32,214 bases of DNA from Gemmatimonadales bacterium (GTDB lineage Bacteria > Gemmatimonadota > Gemmatimonadetes > Palauibacterales > Palauibacteraceae), in contig JAUVMT010000005.1 in NCBI GenBank assembly GCA_030600085.1, positions 1 to 32,214 on the forward strand, in the 5' to 3' direction. Shown here one piece after another: positions 8,445 through 18,085 of this stretch (position 1 is the stretch's first letter; the number at the start of each line of letters is the position of its first letter). The notes beneath the pieces are model-generated. The model ran no database searches and was not told the DNA's origin. It was given only the letters and a program-made list of their open reading frames with translations. Both the position numbers and the translations under genes were made by a program.

Positions 8445-10165
8445 GGCGCCTCCTCCCGCTCAGTCGAGGCCCAGCGCCAACGCGGCAGGGTCACCAGCTC
8501 CCCGCGAGCGTCCATCCGAACGCCCTCGAGGCCGGCACGCACACCGGCGAGATCCTCGTTCCAGAACAGGAACGTGATCGGCTGTTCACGCTGGAGAATC
8601 CGGGCGAACTCCGTCCACACCGCACGCGCCTCCGATTCCTCGGCCAGGGTGACGCCGAGGTCCATGAGGCTGTCCGTCACCGGGTTGGCGTAGGAGCTCC
8701 TGTTGGCACTGCCCTCGCGCGCGGCCTGCGAGCTGTGGAAGAGAGGCCGGGGATCGACCCGAAAGTTGTCCAGCACCCAGTTCGTGAGGACGGCGTCGAA
8801 GTCGCGCGCGCGATGGCGGCCCAGAACCGTCTGCCACTCCAGCAGCTGCGGTTGGACGAGAACGCCTACTCGAGCCAGCTGCGCCTGGACGATCTGCGCC
8901 ACATCGGCCAGCACGGGACTCGTGGCCACCGAGAGCAGCGTAAACTCGAGCGGCGTCCCGTCGCGCTCGCGGCCGCCGTCCCCGTCGGAATCGCGCCATC
9001 CCAGCGCCTCCAGGATCGCGGCCGCCGAGTCCGGCGCGTAGGGAAGCGGCTCTAGTCCCGGGGAGAGCGGATGCCAGGGCGGGATGGGACCGCTCGCAGG
9101 GGTCCCGCGACCGCCCAAGACAGCCTCCAGGAGCTCTCGCCTGTCGATCGCGAGGGCGAGCGCCGTTCGCATCTCGGCGCTCTCGAAGGGTTCCCGCCGC
9201 GTGTTCCAGCCGATGTACGTGAACATTCGCCACGGGAAGGCGACGACGCGGACCCCCTCCGCACCCTCCACGCGCTCAACCTCGCTCGGCCCGATCGTCC
9301 CGTGCACGTCCACCTCTCCGCGGATGAACTCGGAGAGCAGGGTCGTTCGTTCGGGCACGATCCGGTAGAGCACCCGCCCGATCGCGGGCGGACCGCCGAG
9401 TGAGGGGGCGAACGCCTCGTTCTTCTCGAAGACGAGCTGCTCGCCCGCCTGCCAGCGGACCAGCCGGTACGGGCCGCTTCCCACCGGAGAGCGCCCGAAC
9501 GGATGGCGACTCATCTCCTCGGACGGAACGCCTTCCAGCAGATGTCGGGGAACGGGCGGCCAGTAGAAGCTCTCGAGTGGCTGCGATCCGAGGGAAGCGA
9601 GGGTGAACCGGATGCGATACGGGTCGAGCACCTCGGCGTCCGTGACGTCGGCGAGGTACACGGCTCCAAGCGGCGATCCCGACCGCTCGTCCTTTGCCAT
9701 GTCGAAGGTGAACTTGACGTCGTGAGCGGACACCGGCTCGCCGTCGTGCCAGCGAACATCGTCTCGGAGGGTGAACACGACGGTCTCGCCCTCGAACTCC
9801 CAACTCTCGGCAAGCCAGGGACGGACCGTGTAGGTCGAGTCGTAGGTCACGAGAGGCGTGTAGAGCAGGTGGTAGATGAGGTCGTTGGCGTTCTGGTCCG
9901 TGCTGACCAGGGGGTTCAGGGTCTGGAGGTCAGCCGTGTAACCCAGGATGAGGGGGGCGGCTCCCTCATCACGCCCACCTCCGCCTCCGCAGGCGACCCA
10001 ACCCGCACACAGCAGCGAAAGCAGGGCCAGCACCCGGCGCTTGCGCCAGGCGGACCACCCCGAGCGAGCTAGCGTGTCCCGCGCGACAATGCGCCGCGTC
10101 GGGGAGACGATCCGGTCAGCACTCCGGCCTTTCCGCACGACGCCAAGGTAGGCGTGCGGCCGCAT
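8441..10165 (-). CDS. Second ABC transporter substrate-binding lipoprotein, SBP_bac_5 family
   Basis: ORF 8441..10255; start proposed at ATG 10165 because the longer ORF overlaps the lipM-like gene, but the true start is uncertain. Lipoprotein signal RRVLALLSLLCAGWVACGGGG; WHDGEPVSAHDVKFTFDMAKDERSG. Clear paralog of the 6822..8444 protein. Confidence 0.9.
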   Translation of the reverse strand: MRPHAYLGVVRKGRSADRIVSPTRRIVARDTLARSGWSAWRKRRVLALLSLLCAGWVACGGGGGRDEGAAPLILGYTADLQTLNPLVSTDQNANDLIYHLLYTPLVTYDSTYTVRPWLAESWEFEGETVVFTLRDDVRWHDGEPVSAHDVKFTFDMAKDERSGSPLGAVYLADVTDAEVLDPYRIRFTLASLGSQPLESFYWPPVPRHLLEGVPSEEMSRHPFGRSPVGSGPYRLVRWQAGEQLVFEKNEAFAPSLGGPPAIGRVLYRIVPERTTLLSEFIRGEVDVHGTIGPSEVERVEGAEGVRVVAFPWRMFTYIGWNTRREPFESAEMRTALALAIDRRELLEAVLGGRGTPASGPIPPWHPLSPGLEPLPYAPDSAAAILEALGWRDSDGDGGRERDGTPLEFTLLSVATSPVLADVAQIVQAQLARVGVLVQPQLLEWQTVLGRHRARDFDAVLTNWVLDNFRVDPRPLFHSSQAAREGSANRSSYANPVTDSLMDLGVTLAEESEARAVWTEFARILQREQPITFLFWNEDLAGVRAGLEGVRMDARGELVTLPRWRWASTEREEAP

Positions 10166-10236
10166 GGCGGGAAGCTGGGGCTCCGCCTGAGAATCGCGGC
10201 CGCGCTGATCTTGCCGGACCAGCCGGGGAGAGGCGA

Positions 10237-11043
10237 TCAGCGGCGCCAGGTCCATCCCGGATCCAGGTAGCGGCCCTCCAGAGACCGCGCCGCCCGTCGT
10301 TCCGATGGATCCGGCTCGCCGGGCTCGAGCCGGACCTCGAACTCCTCGGCGAACCCGGCCGCCAGGGCGCTCTGCATCTCCTCCTGGGGCGGCACCCGGC
10401 CGAGGAGCTCGTGAATCGAGCAGGCGCCAGAAGGGAGGGGTTCCCCCGCCGGCGGCGCCAAGAGCAGCTCATCGACCTGAGACTGATCATCGTGAATCAG
10501 GATGGAGCCGTGCTGGAGAACTGCTCCGTCGACGCGCCATTGAGCGCTTCCGACGAGCTTTCTTCCACCGCTGGTCAGCTCGCCTGGAAGCGGGTCCCGG
10601 AAGCACGCTCGAGCTAGCGGCGGTGGGGCGGCGTTCGTGCCGCTGCTCCGCGTCTCGGCGGACGCCACGGAATCCAGCGGGACGCCCACTTCGGCAAGCC
10701 CTCGAGCGATCCCTCGGTTGATGCGGCGATAGCAATCGTGCAGCCCTCCCCATAGGCCCGCCGGCGCGGTCACGCTGTAGGTGATCTCCCGGCTGTGAAG
10801 CACGGCGCGACCGCCCGTCGGTCGGCGCACGACATCGATGCCTCGGCCTCTCGCCGCCTCCGGATCGTATCGGCCGCGGGCCGCCTGATTCCGGCCGAAC
10901 GACAGGCAGGGGGGGCTCCAGCCGTAGAATCGGAGCGTGACCACACCCTCTCTGGCGGAGGCCATCAGGGCCTCGTCCAGCGCCATGTTCCAAGCTCCGG
11001 GAGATGGTGGACTCGAGAGGTGGCGAACGAAATCGGTGGGCAT
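10237..11043 (-). CDS. Lipoate-protein ligase A / LipM-like octanoyltransferase family protein
   Basis: 268 aa; NMALDEALM, FGRNQAARGRYDPEAARGRGIDVVRRPTGGRAVLH, ACFRDPLPGELTSGGRKLVGSAQWRVDGAVLQHGSILI (BPL_LplA_LipB fold). Confidence 0.88.
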   Translation of the reverse strand: MPTDFVRHLSSPPSPGAWNMALDEALMASAREGVVTLRFYGWSPPCLSFGRNQAARGRYDPEAARGRGIDVVRRPTGGRAVLHSREITYSVTAPAGLWGGLHDCYRRINRGIARGLAEVGVPLDSVASAETRSSGTNAAPPPLARACFRDPLPGELTSGGRKLVGSAQWRVDGAVLQHGSILIHDDQSQVDELLLAPPAGEPLPSGACSIHELLGRVPPQEEMQSALAAGFAEEFEVRLEPGEPDPSERRAARSLEGRYLDPGWTWRR

Positions 11044-11115
11044 CTGGCCGCCTCGTTTCGGACGAGAGCATCACCCGGAGCCGCGGAGACCTTGCGGGAG
11101 CGGCAGCGCCTCGCG

Positions 11116-12612
11116 CTATCCCTCGGGGAAGCTCCAGCGGACATCCAGCTCGCGTCCGGCTCGTCCCTCGTCCAGGCGGCGGACGGGCGTCGCGTGCGGC
11201 GCGCCGGTCACGAGCTCCGGGTCGCTCTCCGCCTCCGCCGCGATAGAAAGGAGAGCGTCGGCGTACCGGTCTAACTCCTCCTTCGTCTCGGTCTCGGTGG
11301 GCTCGATCAACATCGCCTCGGCCACGATGAGCGGGAAGTAGACCGTTGGTGCGTGGAAGCCGTAGTCGAGGAGCCGCTTCGCGACGTCCAGTGTCTTCAC
11401 GCCCGTCTTCTTCTTGAGCTCGGCGCCGCTGAACACGGACTCGTGCATTCCCCGCCCATAGGGAAGCGGGAAGCAGCTCTCGAGCCGAGCGCTCAGGTAG
11501 GCGTTGTTCAGGACCGCCGCTTCCGCCATCTCGCGAAGGCCGCTCTGGCCGAGCATCCGGATGAAGGTGTAGGCCCGGACCAGCACGCCGAAGTTGCCGT
11601 AGAAGCCGTGGACCCTACCGATCGACTGAGGCCGATCCCAGTCCAGAGAGAGAACGCCGTCCTCCGACTTCACGGTCGGCATCGGGAGGAACGGCTCCAG
11701 ATGCGACATCACCGCGACCGGCCCGGCCCCCGGTCCTCCTCCGCCGTGCGGGGTGCTGAACGTCTTGTGGAGGTTAAAGTGGACGATGTCGTAGCCCATG
11801 TCGCCCGGACGCGCGATGCCGGTCAGGGCGTTCAGGTTCGCTCCGTCCATGTACATCAAGCCGCCGGCCTCATGAACGAGCTCGCTGATCTCGAGGATCG
11901 CGGACTCGAAAACCCCCAGCGTGTTCGGGTTCGTGAGCATCAGCCCGGCGACGCGCTCGTCCAGTGCCTCGCGCAGAGCCTTCACCGAGAGGCGGCCGGC
12001 CTCGTTGGACTTGAGCTCCGACACCTCGAAGCCGGCGAGCGCTACCGTGGCGGGGTTTGTTCCGTGCGCAGAGTCCGGAATCAGAACCCGCCGGCGCTGG
12101 ACGTCGCCCCGCGACTGATGGTACGCGCGCATGAGAAGCACGCCAGTGAGCTCGCCCTGCGCTCCGGCAGCGGGCTGGAGGGTGACGGCGTCCATGCCGG
12201 CGATCTCGCCGAGCATATCCCCGAGCTCGTGCATGAGCCCGAGCGCCCCCTGCGCGACGTCGACGGGAGTGAACGGATGCAGGCCGGCAAAGCCTCCGAG
12301 GCGCGCCATCTGCTCGTTGACCTTCGGATTGTACTTCATGGTGCAGGAGCCGAGCGGGTAGAGGGCGCGGTCGACGTGGTGGTTCTTGAGCGAGATCTCC
12401 GTGTAGTGGCGGACCGCCTCGTGCTCGGGCACCTCCGGCAGCCGCGGCGGGGAGGCTCTCAAGTGGCGGGCCGGTATGAGTTCCTCCAACGGCCGCGTCG
12501 GCACGTCCGGGCGCGGCACGGACGTGCCGGAGCGACCGGGCCGGGAGCGCTCGAAGATCGTCGGCGTCGTCGGGCCCAGGAACGGGAAGGGGATCCGGCT
12601 CACAGGTCGCAC
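11116..12612 (-). CDS. gcvPB: Glycine dehydrogenase (decarboxylating) subunit 2 (P-protein beta)
   Basis: 498 aa; PLGSCTMKYNPKVNEQ, PAAGAQGELTGVLLMRAYH, PLP-lysine region HFNLHKTFSTPHGGGGPGAGP. Confidence 0.96.
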   Translation of the reverse strand: MRPVSRIPFPFLGPTTPTIFERSRPGRSGTSVPRPDVPTRPLEELIPARHLRASPPRLPEVPEHEAVRHYTEISLKNHHVDRALYPLGSCTMKYNPKVNEQMARLGGFAGLHPFTPVDVAQGALGLMHELGDMLGEIAGMDAVTLQPAAGAQGELTGVLLMRAYHQSRGDVQRRRVLIPDSAHGTNPATVALAGFEVSELKSNEAGRLSVKALREALDERVAGLMLTNPNTLGVFESAILEISELVHEAGGLMYMDGANLNALTGIARPGDMGYDIVHFNLHKTFSTPHGGGGPGAGPVAVMSHLEPFLPMPTVKSEDGVLSLDWDRPQSIGRVHGFYGNFGVLVRAYTFIRMLGQSGLREMAEAAVLNNAYLSARLESCFPLPYGRGMHESVFSGAELKKKTGVKTLDVAKRLLDYGFHAPTVYFPLIVAEAMLIEPTETETKEELDRYADALLSIAAEAESDPELVTGAPHATPVRRLDEGRAGRELDVRWSFPEG

Positions 12613-13289
12613 GACCCTCCGGGGGGGATCACGACCACGTCCGCCGTGCTCCCCACCAACTGCCGAAACCGCTCCGGATCCTGCTCAACCAGCTCGAAGG
12701 TGTCGTAATGGATCGGAATCACGACGGACGGCTCGATCATCTCGACCGCCCGCGCGGCGTCCTCCGGCCCCATCGTGAAGTTGTCACCGATCGGCAGCAG
12801 CGCGGTGTCTACCTGCCCCTTCAGAAGAGTCATATCCACCGTCAGCGCCGTGTCGCCCGCATGGTACACGCGGTGGCCGTCGATCGAGAGAAGGATGCCC
12901 GCCGGGAACGTCGTAAAGCCTTCCGCGCCCTCGCCGGCCACCTGTCCTCCGTGAATCGCCGGCGTGAGCTTCACCCGGCCGAAGGGGAAATCCCATCCTC
13001 CACCGATGTGGAGCGGGTGCGCGTTCTTCACCCCCTGTTTCGTCTGGGCATAACTCACGATCTCGAAGGTCGCGACGAGCGTCGCTTCGGTGCGGCGAAG
13101 GATCTCCCACGCGTCGGCCACGTGATCGAAGTGGCCGTGGGTGAGCAGGAGGTAGTCCAGCCGATCGAAGTGGTCCGGGTCCACATCCGCCAACGGATTG
13201 TCCGAGAGGAACGGGTCGATGAGGATCCGCGTCCCGTCCTCGCCCAGCAGCTCTACGCATGCATGTCCGTGGAAGGTCAGCTTCGCCAT
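12600..13289 (-). CDS. UPF0173-type metal-dependent hydrolase (metallo-beta-lactamase fold)
   Basis: Start at ATG 13289 (MAKLTFHGHACVELLGEDGTRILIDPFLSDNPLADVD), inside ORF 12600..13451; LLTHGHFDHVADAWEI, YHAGDTALTVDM, IPIHYDTFELVEQDPERF. Confidence 0.93.
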   Translation of the reverse strand: MAKLTFHGHACVELLGEDGTRILIDPFLSDNPLADVDPDHFDRLDYLLLTHGHFDHVADAWEILRRTEATLVATFEIVSYAQTKQGVKNAHPLHIGGGWDFPFGRVKLTPAIHGGQVAGEGAEGFTTFPAGILLSIDGHRVYHAGDTALTVDMTLLKGQVDTALLPIGDNFTMGPEDAARAVEMIEPSVVIPIHYDTFELVEQDPERFRQLVGSTADVVVIPPGGSCDL

Positions 13290-13305
13290 CTCCGTCTCGC
13301 TCCGA

Positions 13306-14640
13306 TCAGCGTCCAGCGAGCACGTCGACCAGCCGATCGATCTCGGCTCGCGTCCTCTTCTCCGTGAACGCGAGCAGGAGTCCGTCCGGCGTCTCGAGGT
13401 CCGGAAAACGACCGAGGCGAACCCCCGCCAGCAGGCCTCGCTCCAGGCCACGGCTCAAGATCGCGCGCGGATCCTCCGGCGTTCGCACCGCGAACTCCCG
13501 CACGAACGGCGTGTCAGGATACAGCAGCTCGAATCCATCCAGCTCCAGAATCCGCGCGGCGGCGTAGTGCGCGTTCTGCACGGACGTCTCCGCCACCTGC
13601 CTCAACCCTTCCCGGCCGAGCATGGCCAGATGAAGGGTCGCCGCCAGCGCGTTCAGCCCCTGATTCGTGCAGATGTTGCTGGTGGCCCTCTCGCGCCGGA
13701 TCTGCTGCTCCCGGGCTTGGAGGGTGAGCACGTAGCCTCGGCGACCCTCGGTGTCGTCCGTGGCTCCGACGATCCGGCCCGGCATCTTCCGGATGAGCTT
13801 CTTGCGCGCCGCGAACAGGCCGACGACCGGACCGCCGAAGTTCGGGGTGTTCCCGAACGGTTGACCCTCGCCGGCCACGACATCCGCTCCCTGCTCGCCC
13901 GGCGGGCGAATGAGGGCGAGTGACACCGGGTCGGCCACCGCACACACGAGGAGCGCTCCGGCGTCGTGTATCCGATCGGCCAGGGGTGACAGCTCCTCGA
14001 TCAGGCCCAGGGCGTTGGGACTCTGCACCACGACACAGGCCGTGGCATCAGTCACATCCAGCGCCTTCTCCTCCACCGTCCCGCTTTCCCCTGGCCCGAC
14101 GCTGAGAAGGGAGACATCCAGGCCTTGCGTGTACGTCCTCACAACCTGGCGGTAGTGGGGATGCAGGTGGCCGGCGAGAAGGATCTCCCTGCGTCGCGTC
14201 ACCGAGAGGGCCATGAGGACGGCCTCGGCCGTGGCGGTCGCCCCATCGTACATCGAAGCGTTTGCCACATCGAGCCCGGTGAGCTCGCACACCATGGTCT
14301 GAAACTCGTAGATCGACTGAAGCGTCCCCTGGCTCACCTCCGGCTGGTACGGCGTGTAAGCCGTGTAGAACTCACTCCGCCGCAAGACGTGATCGGCCGC
14401 CGCGGGCACGTGGTGATCGTAGATCCCCGCTCCGGCGAAACAGACGAGCTCGGCGTTTCGCGCCGCGTGCCCGGAAACAAGGCTCGTCGCCTCCCACTCG
14501 GAGAGCGGATCCGGCAGCGGGAGGGGGTCGTCCAGGATCAGGCTCGCCGGGATATCGCCGTAAAGGTCCCGGACGCTGGACACGCCGACCGCGGCCAGCA
14601 TCTCCCGCCGGTCGGCCTCGCTGTGCGTCAGGAAGGACAT
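13306..14640 (-). CDS. gcvPA: Glycine dehydrogenase (decarboxylating) subunit 1 (P-protein alpha)
   Basis: 444 aa; FLTHSEADRREMLAAVGVSSVRDLYGDIP, FYTAYTPYQPEVSQGTLQSIYEFQTMVCELTGLDVANASMYDGATATAEA. Confidence 0.96.
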   Translation of the reverse strand: MSFLTHSEADRREMLAAVGVSSVRDLYGDIPASLILDDPLPLPDPLSEWEATSLVSGHAARNAELVCFAGAGIYDHHVPAAADHVLRRSEFYTAYTPYQPEVSQGTLQSIYEFQTMVCELTGLDVANASMYDGATATAEAVLMALSVTRRREILLAGHLHPHYRQVVRTYTQGLDVSLLSVGPGESGTVEEKALDVTDATACVVVQSPNALGLIEELSPLADRIHDAGALLVCAVADPVSLALIRPPGEQGADVVAGEGQPFGNTPNFGGPVVGLFAARKKLIRKMPGRIVGATDDTEGRRGYVLTLQAREQQIRRERATSNICTNQGLNALAATLHLAMLGREGLRQVAETSVQNAHYAAARILELDGFELLYPDTPFVREFAVRTPEDPRAILSRGLERGLLAGVRLGRFPDLETPDGLLLAFTEKRTRAEIDRLVDVLAGR

Positions 14641-14673
14641 CGTAGGAGAGCTTCTAACAGATCGACGCCGCCG

Positions 14674-15063
14674 TCACTCTTCGACAATCGCCCGGTAGGC
14701 TTCAGCATCGAGAAGCTCGTCCAGATCCGACGGATCCTGCACCCTGAGCCGGATCATCCACCCCTCGCCGTGCGGGTCGGAATTGACCAGCGCCGGATCT
14801 TCCTCCAGGGCCTCGTTGACGGCGACGACTTCGCCCGAAACCGGGCTGTACAGATCCGAAACCGCCTTGACCGCTTCGATCGTCCCGAAAACCTCCATCC
14901 GCTCGAAGCTGTCGCCCACTGCCGGAAGCTCCACGTAGACCACGTCCCCGAGCTCCCCCTGGGCGTAGTCCGTGATTCCGACCACGATCTCGTCCTCTGA
15001 ATCGGCCGAGCGCACATACTCGTGCTCTTCTGTATACCTGAGAACCTCGGGGATTCCCGACAT
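14674..15063 (-). CDS. gcvH: Glycine cleavage system H protein
   Basis: Start at ATG 15063 (MSGIPEVLRYTEEHEYVRSADSEDEIVVGITDYAQGELGDVVYVELP), lipoyl-lysine region IEAVKAVSDLYSPVSGEVVAVNEAL; internal to ORF 14674..15132. Confidence 0.96.
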   Translation of the reverse strand: MSGIPEVLRYTEEHEYVRSADSEDEIVVGITDYAQGELGDVVYVELPAVGDSFERMEVFGTIEAVKAVSDLYSPVSGEVVAVNEALEEDPALVNSDPHGEGWMIRLRVQDPSDLDELLDAEAYRAIVEE

Positions 15064-15115
15064 CCGTATCCTCCGTTGGCTGGCGCTAGCCGCCGGTGAA
15101 GCGGCGCGGCGGCTG

Positions 15116-15145
15116 ACAATACCCGGGAGCATCCAAAGGCGTCAA
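15116..15145 (-). promoter_or_regulatory. Candidate sigma70-type promoter for the gcvH-gcvPA-gcvPB operon
   Basis: Minus strand TTGACG (15145-15140) - 18 nt - TATTGT (15121-15116), about 50 nt upstream of gcvH ATG. Confidence 0.5.
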
Positions 15146-15216
15146 GGAGCAACGAAAACGGGTGTCCCGGGGGGGTCCTCGAGCCGCGCTCGAACCGCTC
15201 GGCAGGATCGAGGGGA

Positions 15217-15894
15217 TCAGGCATCCCGTCCGCGCTGGAGGCGTCTCCGACCCTTCTCCTGCTTGATCCGCTTGCGCGCCTCCCGCTCGGTCTCGCCGGG
15301 CAAGCGGACCTTGATCTCCGCAGCGCCCATGCACACGAAGCCGTTGACTTTAATCAGTGGGGCCTCCGAACCTGTCGCCTCCTGGGCTACCTGCTCGAAG
15401 CCGCCCATCAGGGCGAAGCCGTTGGATTCGACGCGCACGCCCGGTGGAACGATGATCTCGACCCCACCCATGCACACCACGACCGTCACCTCCGTGACCG
15501 AGTCGCCGAAGATGGCCTCCCGGAAATCCAGTCCCGCGCCACCCATGATCGCGACGACGTTCATGTGCCGAGGCGGCGTCCACTCGCCCTTCCGCTCGGT
15601 GCCCCCACACACGGCCACCATCGTCTGGTTCCTCGGCACGGCGCGCGAAGGTTCGACCCGTACGGACGGCGTGACCTCGACCTCGGCGTCCACGGAGAGA
15701 GCGGGAAGATCGGCGACGAGCTCGGCCAGCTCCGCCGGGCTCCCGGAGCTGTACACGAGATCCAGTCGGCGCTCGAGCTCGGAGATCTCCAGGTGATCCG
15801 CCGCGAAGTGAACGGACAGGCGTTGCACGGTCTTCTCCCGCTCCTCCGTCAAGGCCGGAAACTCTGAGGGCGGTAGTCGGTCCGGCAGCTTCAT
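15217..15894 (-). CDS. DUF1707 domain protein with LiaF-like (cell wall-active antibiotics response) C-terminal region
   Basis: 225 aa; N-terminal REKTVQRLSVHFAADHLEISELERRLDLVYSSGSPAELAELVADLP (DUF1707 pattern); C-terminal repeated CMGGVEIIVPPGVRVESNGFALMGGFEQ blocks (LiaF-like). Confidence 0.85.
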   Translation of the reverse strand: MKLPDRLPPSEFPALTEEREKTVQRLSVHFAADHLEISELERRLDLVYSSGSPAELAELVADLPALSVDAEVEVTPSVRVEPSRAVPRNQTMVAVCGGTERKGEWTPPRHMNVVAIMGGAGLDFREAIFGDSVTEVTVVVCMGGVEIIVPPGVRVESNGFALMGGFEQVAQEATGSEAPLIKVNGFVCMGAAEIKVRLPGETEREARKRIKQEKGRRRLQRGRDA

Positions 15895-15906
15895 GGTCAG
15901 GCCCGA

Positions 15907-17178
15907 TCAGCGAATGTGGCGTGTCTTTCGGCTCATGTAGTCCAGCAGAATGTACTGGCCGAGAGACATCGTCGTCGTAAAGTAAGCCTTCCCGCGGCAG
16001 ATCTCCGACACCTTGCGAACGAACGCGATCAGCGCCGGCGTCCGAGCGAGCATGAACGTATTGATCACGATCCCGTCCCGGCGACACGCCGCGACCTCCC
16101 GGAAGGTGTCCCTCAGTATACGCTGGTCCAGTCCCATCGAGTTCTTGTAGATCCGGCCGCCGGGCAGCGTGATCGCGCTCGGCTTGCCGTCCGTGATCAT
16201 GATGACCTGGCGCATCTCGCCGCGCTCAGCGCGAAGGATCCGGCGGGCGATGCGCAGTCCTTCCGCCGTGTTGGTGTGGTACGGGCCGACCTGCGCACGG
16301 GCGAGCGCGGAGAGCGGAATCTCCTCGGCTCTGTCGTGGAACAGCACGCAACGCAGCGTATCTCCCGGAAACTGCGTGCGGAGCAGATGCGACAACGCCA
16401 GGGCCACCTTCTTCGCCGGCGTGAAACGGTCCTCCCCGTACAGGATCATCGAGTGACTGCAATCGAGCATCAAGACGGTGGCGCAGCTCGATCTGTACGT
16501 GGCCTGGTGAACGTGCAGGTCCGCGTAATCGACCGGCAGCGGGAATCTCAGACCCGACCGGGCTATCGCGCTGCGGAGCGTCTCGGGCACGTCGACGTTC
16601 AGCGTGTCCCCGAACTCGTACGGTTTGGACCCGGCCTCAGCTTCGACTCCGGTCGCGAGCTTCGGCGTCTCGTGTGCGCCAATCCCCGCCTGGCCACGAG
16701 ACCCGAGAAGGTCCCGGAGCGCCCGGTGGCTGAGGAAATCGAGGCTCTTCCGCGAGAGCTCGAACTTCACGGAGCGGGCGGCGCCATGCCCTACACTTCC
16801 CGCCCCTGTCACCGGCTGCGCCTCGTCGGGGGCGCGAGGAGCCTGGTCCAGTTGGATGTACCCCGCCTCGACGAGCCGCCCCACGATCTCATCGAGCATG
16901 CGCGCGATGGCCTCCGCCGCCTCCTCATCCGGCTCACCGCCGCGCAGGGCTTCGAGCATCTCGGGGGTGAGGTCGCCACTCTCCATCAACGCCCGGAGGA
17001 TGGCGTCCTTCAGCGCGTCGAGGCTGTCCGACTCTTCCGGCTCGCCGGTCAACGGGTTCCAGCTCCAACCGCCGAATCCCGAGTCGAGGAGGAAATCAGA
17101 GAGCTTGTCGAGGAGCTCCTGCAGGTTCAGGGCATCGAGGAGACCGCCCCGGTACTGTTCATAGGTGGTGGTTCTCAC
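15907..17178 (-). CDS. VWA domain-containing protein (MoxR/ChlI-associated type)
   Basis: 423 aa; MIDAS motif [45 protein letters not shown]. Confidence 0.88.
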   Translation of the reverse strand: MRTTTYEQYRGGLLDALNLQELLDKLSDFLLDSGFGGWSWNPLTGEPEESDSLDALKDAILRALMESGDLTPEMLEALRGGEPDEEAAEAIARMLDEIVGRLVEAGYIQLDQAPRAPDEAQPVTGAGSVGHGAARSVKFELSRKSLDFLSHRALRDLLGSRGQAGIGAHETPKLATGVEAEAGSKPYEFGDTLNVDVPETLRSAIARSGLRFPLPVDYADLHVHQATYRSSCATVLMLDCSHSMILYGEDRFTPAKKVALALSHLLRTQFPGDTLRCVLFHDRAEEIPLSALARAQVGPYHTNTAEGLRIARRILRAERGEMRQVIMITDGKPSAITLPGGRIYKNSMGLDQRILRDTFREVAACRRDGIVINTFMLARTPALIAFVRKVSEICRGKAYFTTTMSLGQYILLDYMSRKTRHIR

Positions 17179-17233
17179 GACCTTCTCCCGACGGTAGGTT
17201 CCTCGAGACTAATAACCGCTCCGGGTAGCTGCT

Positions 17234-18085
17234 GTGCCACCAGACGTCTCCTCGGTCCCGTTCAGCAAGTATAGCGGCGCCGGAAACGATTTTGCGATCG
17301 CACTCGCCTCGGATTTGAGCTCGCGCGAGCCCTCCGATCTGGCGCGACTCATCTGCCCGCGTGCAACGGGCGTGGGGGTGGATGGTCTCATCGTCGTGGA
17401 ACCGCGCGGCCAGGACCGCGTGGCCGCACGATTCTTCAACCCCGATGGATCGGAGTTCTCCACCTGCGGGAACGGGACGCGCTGCGTCGCTCGCTTCGCC
17501 GGCCAGCGGGGCCTTACCTCCGGAAGCGCGATCGCGATCCAGACCTCGGCGGGGGTCGTTCAGGCGAGCGTCACAGGTCAGAGCGTCGCCCTCGACTACG
17601 AGATGGAGATCTGGGTCGAGCGAGCCGTGAGCGTGACGTACGACGGCGCGCCAAAGACGGGATGGCTCGTACAGGTGGGCACACCCCACCTCGTGATTCC
17701 GATCGAGACGATGCCGGAGCGGGAGATCGAGGCCCTGTCCGCGCCGATCCGATTCGATCCATCCCTGGGCGCTTCCGGGGCCAACGTGGATCTCGTGGTG
17801 CGCGACGGCTCCGCCGAGGTCTCGATCCGGACCTACGAGCGCGGCGTGGAAGCCGAGACGCTGGCGTGCGGCAGCGGTGCGATGGCCGCCGCTCTGGCCC
17901 TGCACGAGGCCGGGCTGACGGAGCGGACGCTGACGCTCCACACCAGGAGCGGGGAGATGTTGGAGGTGACCCTCCTGGATGACGGTGCCGGGAACGCGAG
18001 CGCGGAGTCACGCCGCAGGCCGATGCGCCTGAAGGGACCCGCACGCCGGATTTTCGAGGGCGAGTATCCGCTCCGTGAACCGTAG
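17234..18085 (+). CDS. dapF: Diaminopimelate epimerase
   Basis: 283 aa (GTG start); FSKYSGAGNDFAI, active-site cysteine motifs FNPDGSEFSTCGNGTRC and ETLACGSGAMA. Confidence 0.94.
   Translation: MPPDVSSVPFSKYSGAGNDFAIALASDLSSREPSDLARLICPRATGVGVDGLIVVEPRGQDRVAARFFNPDGSEFSTCGNGTRCVARFAGQRGLTSGSAIAIQTSAGVVQASVTGQSVALDYEMEIWVERAVSVTYDGAPKTGWLVQVGTPHLVIPIETMPEREIEALSAPIRFDPSLGASGANVDLVVRDGSAEVSIRTYERGVEAETLACGSGAMAAALALHEAGLTERTLTLHTRSGEMLEVTLLDDGAGNASAESRRRPMRLKGPARRIFEGEYPLREP

Noticed and set aside
15064-15216. Glycine riboswitch upstream of gcvH
   Set aside because: I could not recognise the conserved aptamer core by eye; only a simple hairpin is supported. An Infernal search would settle it.
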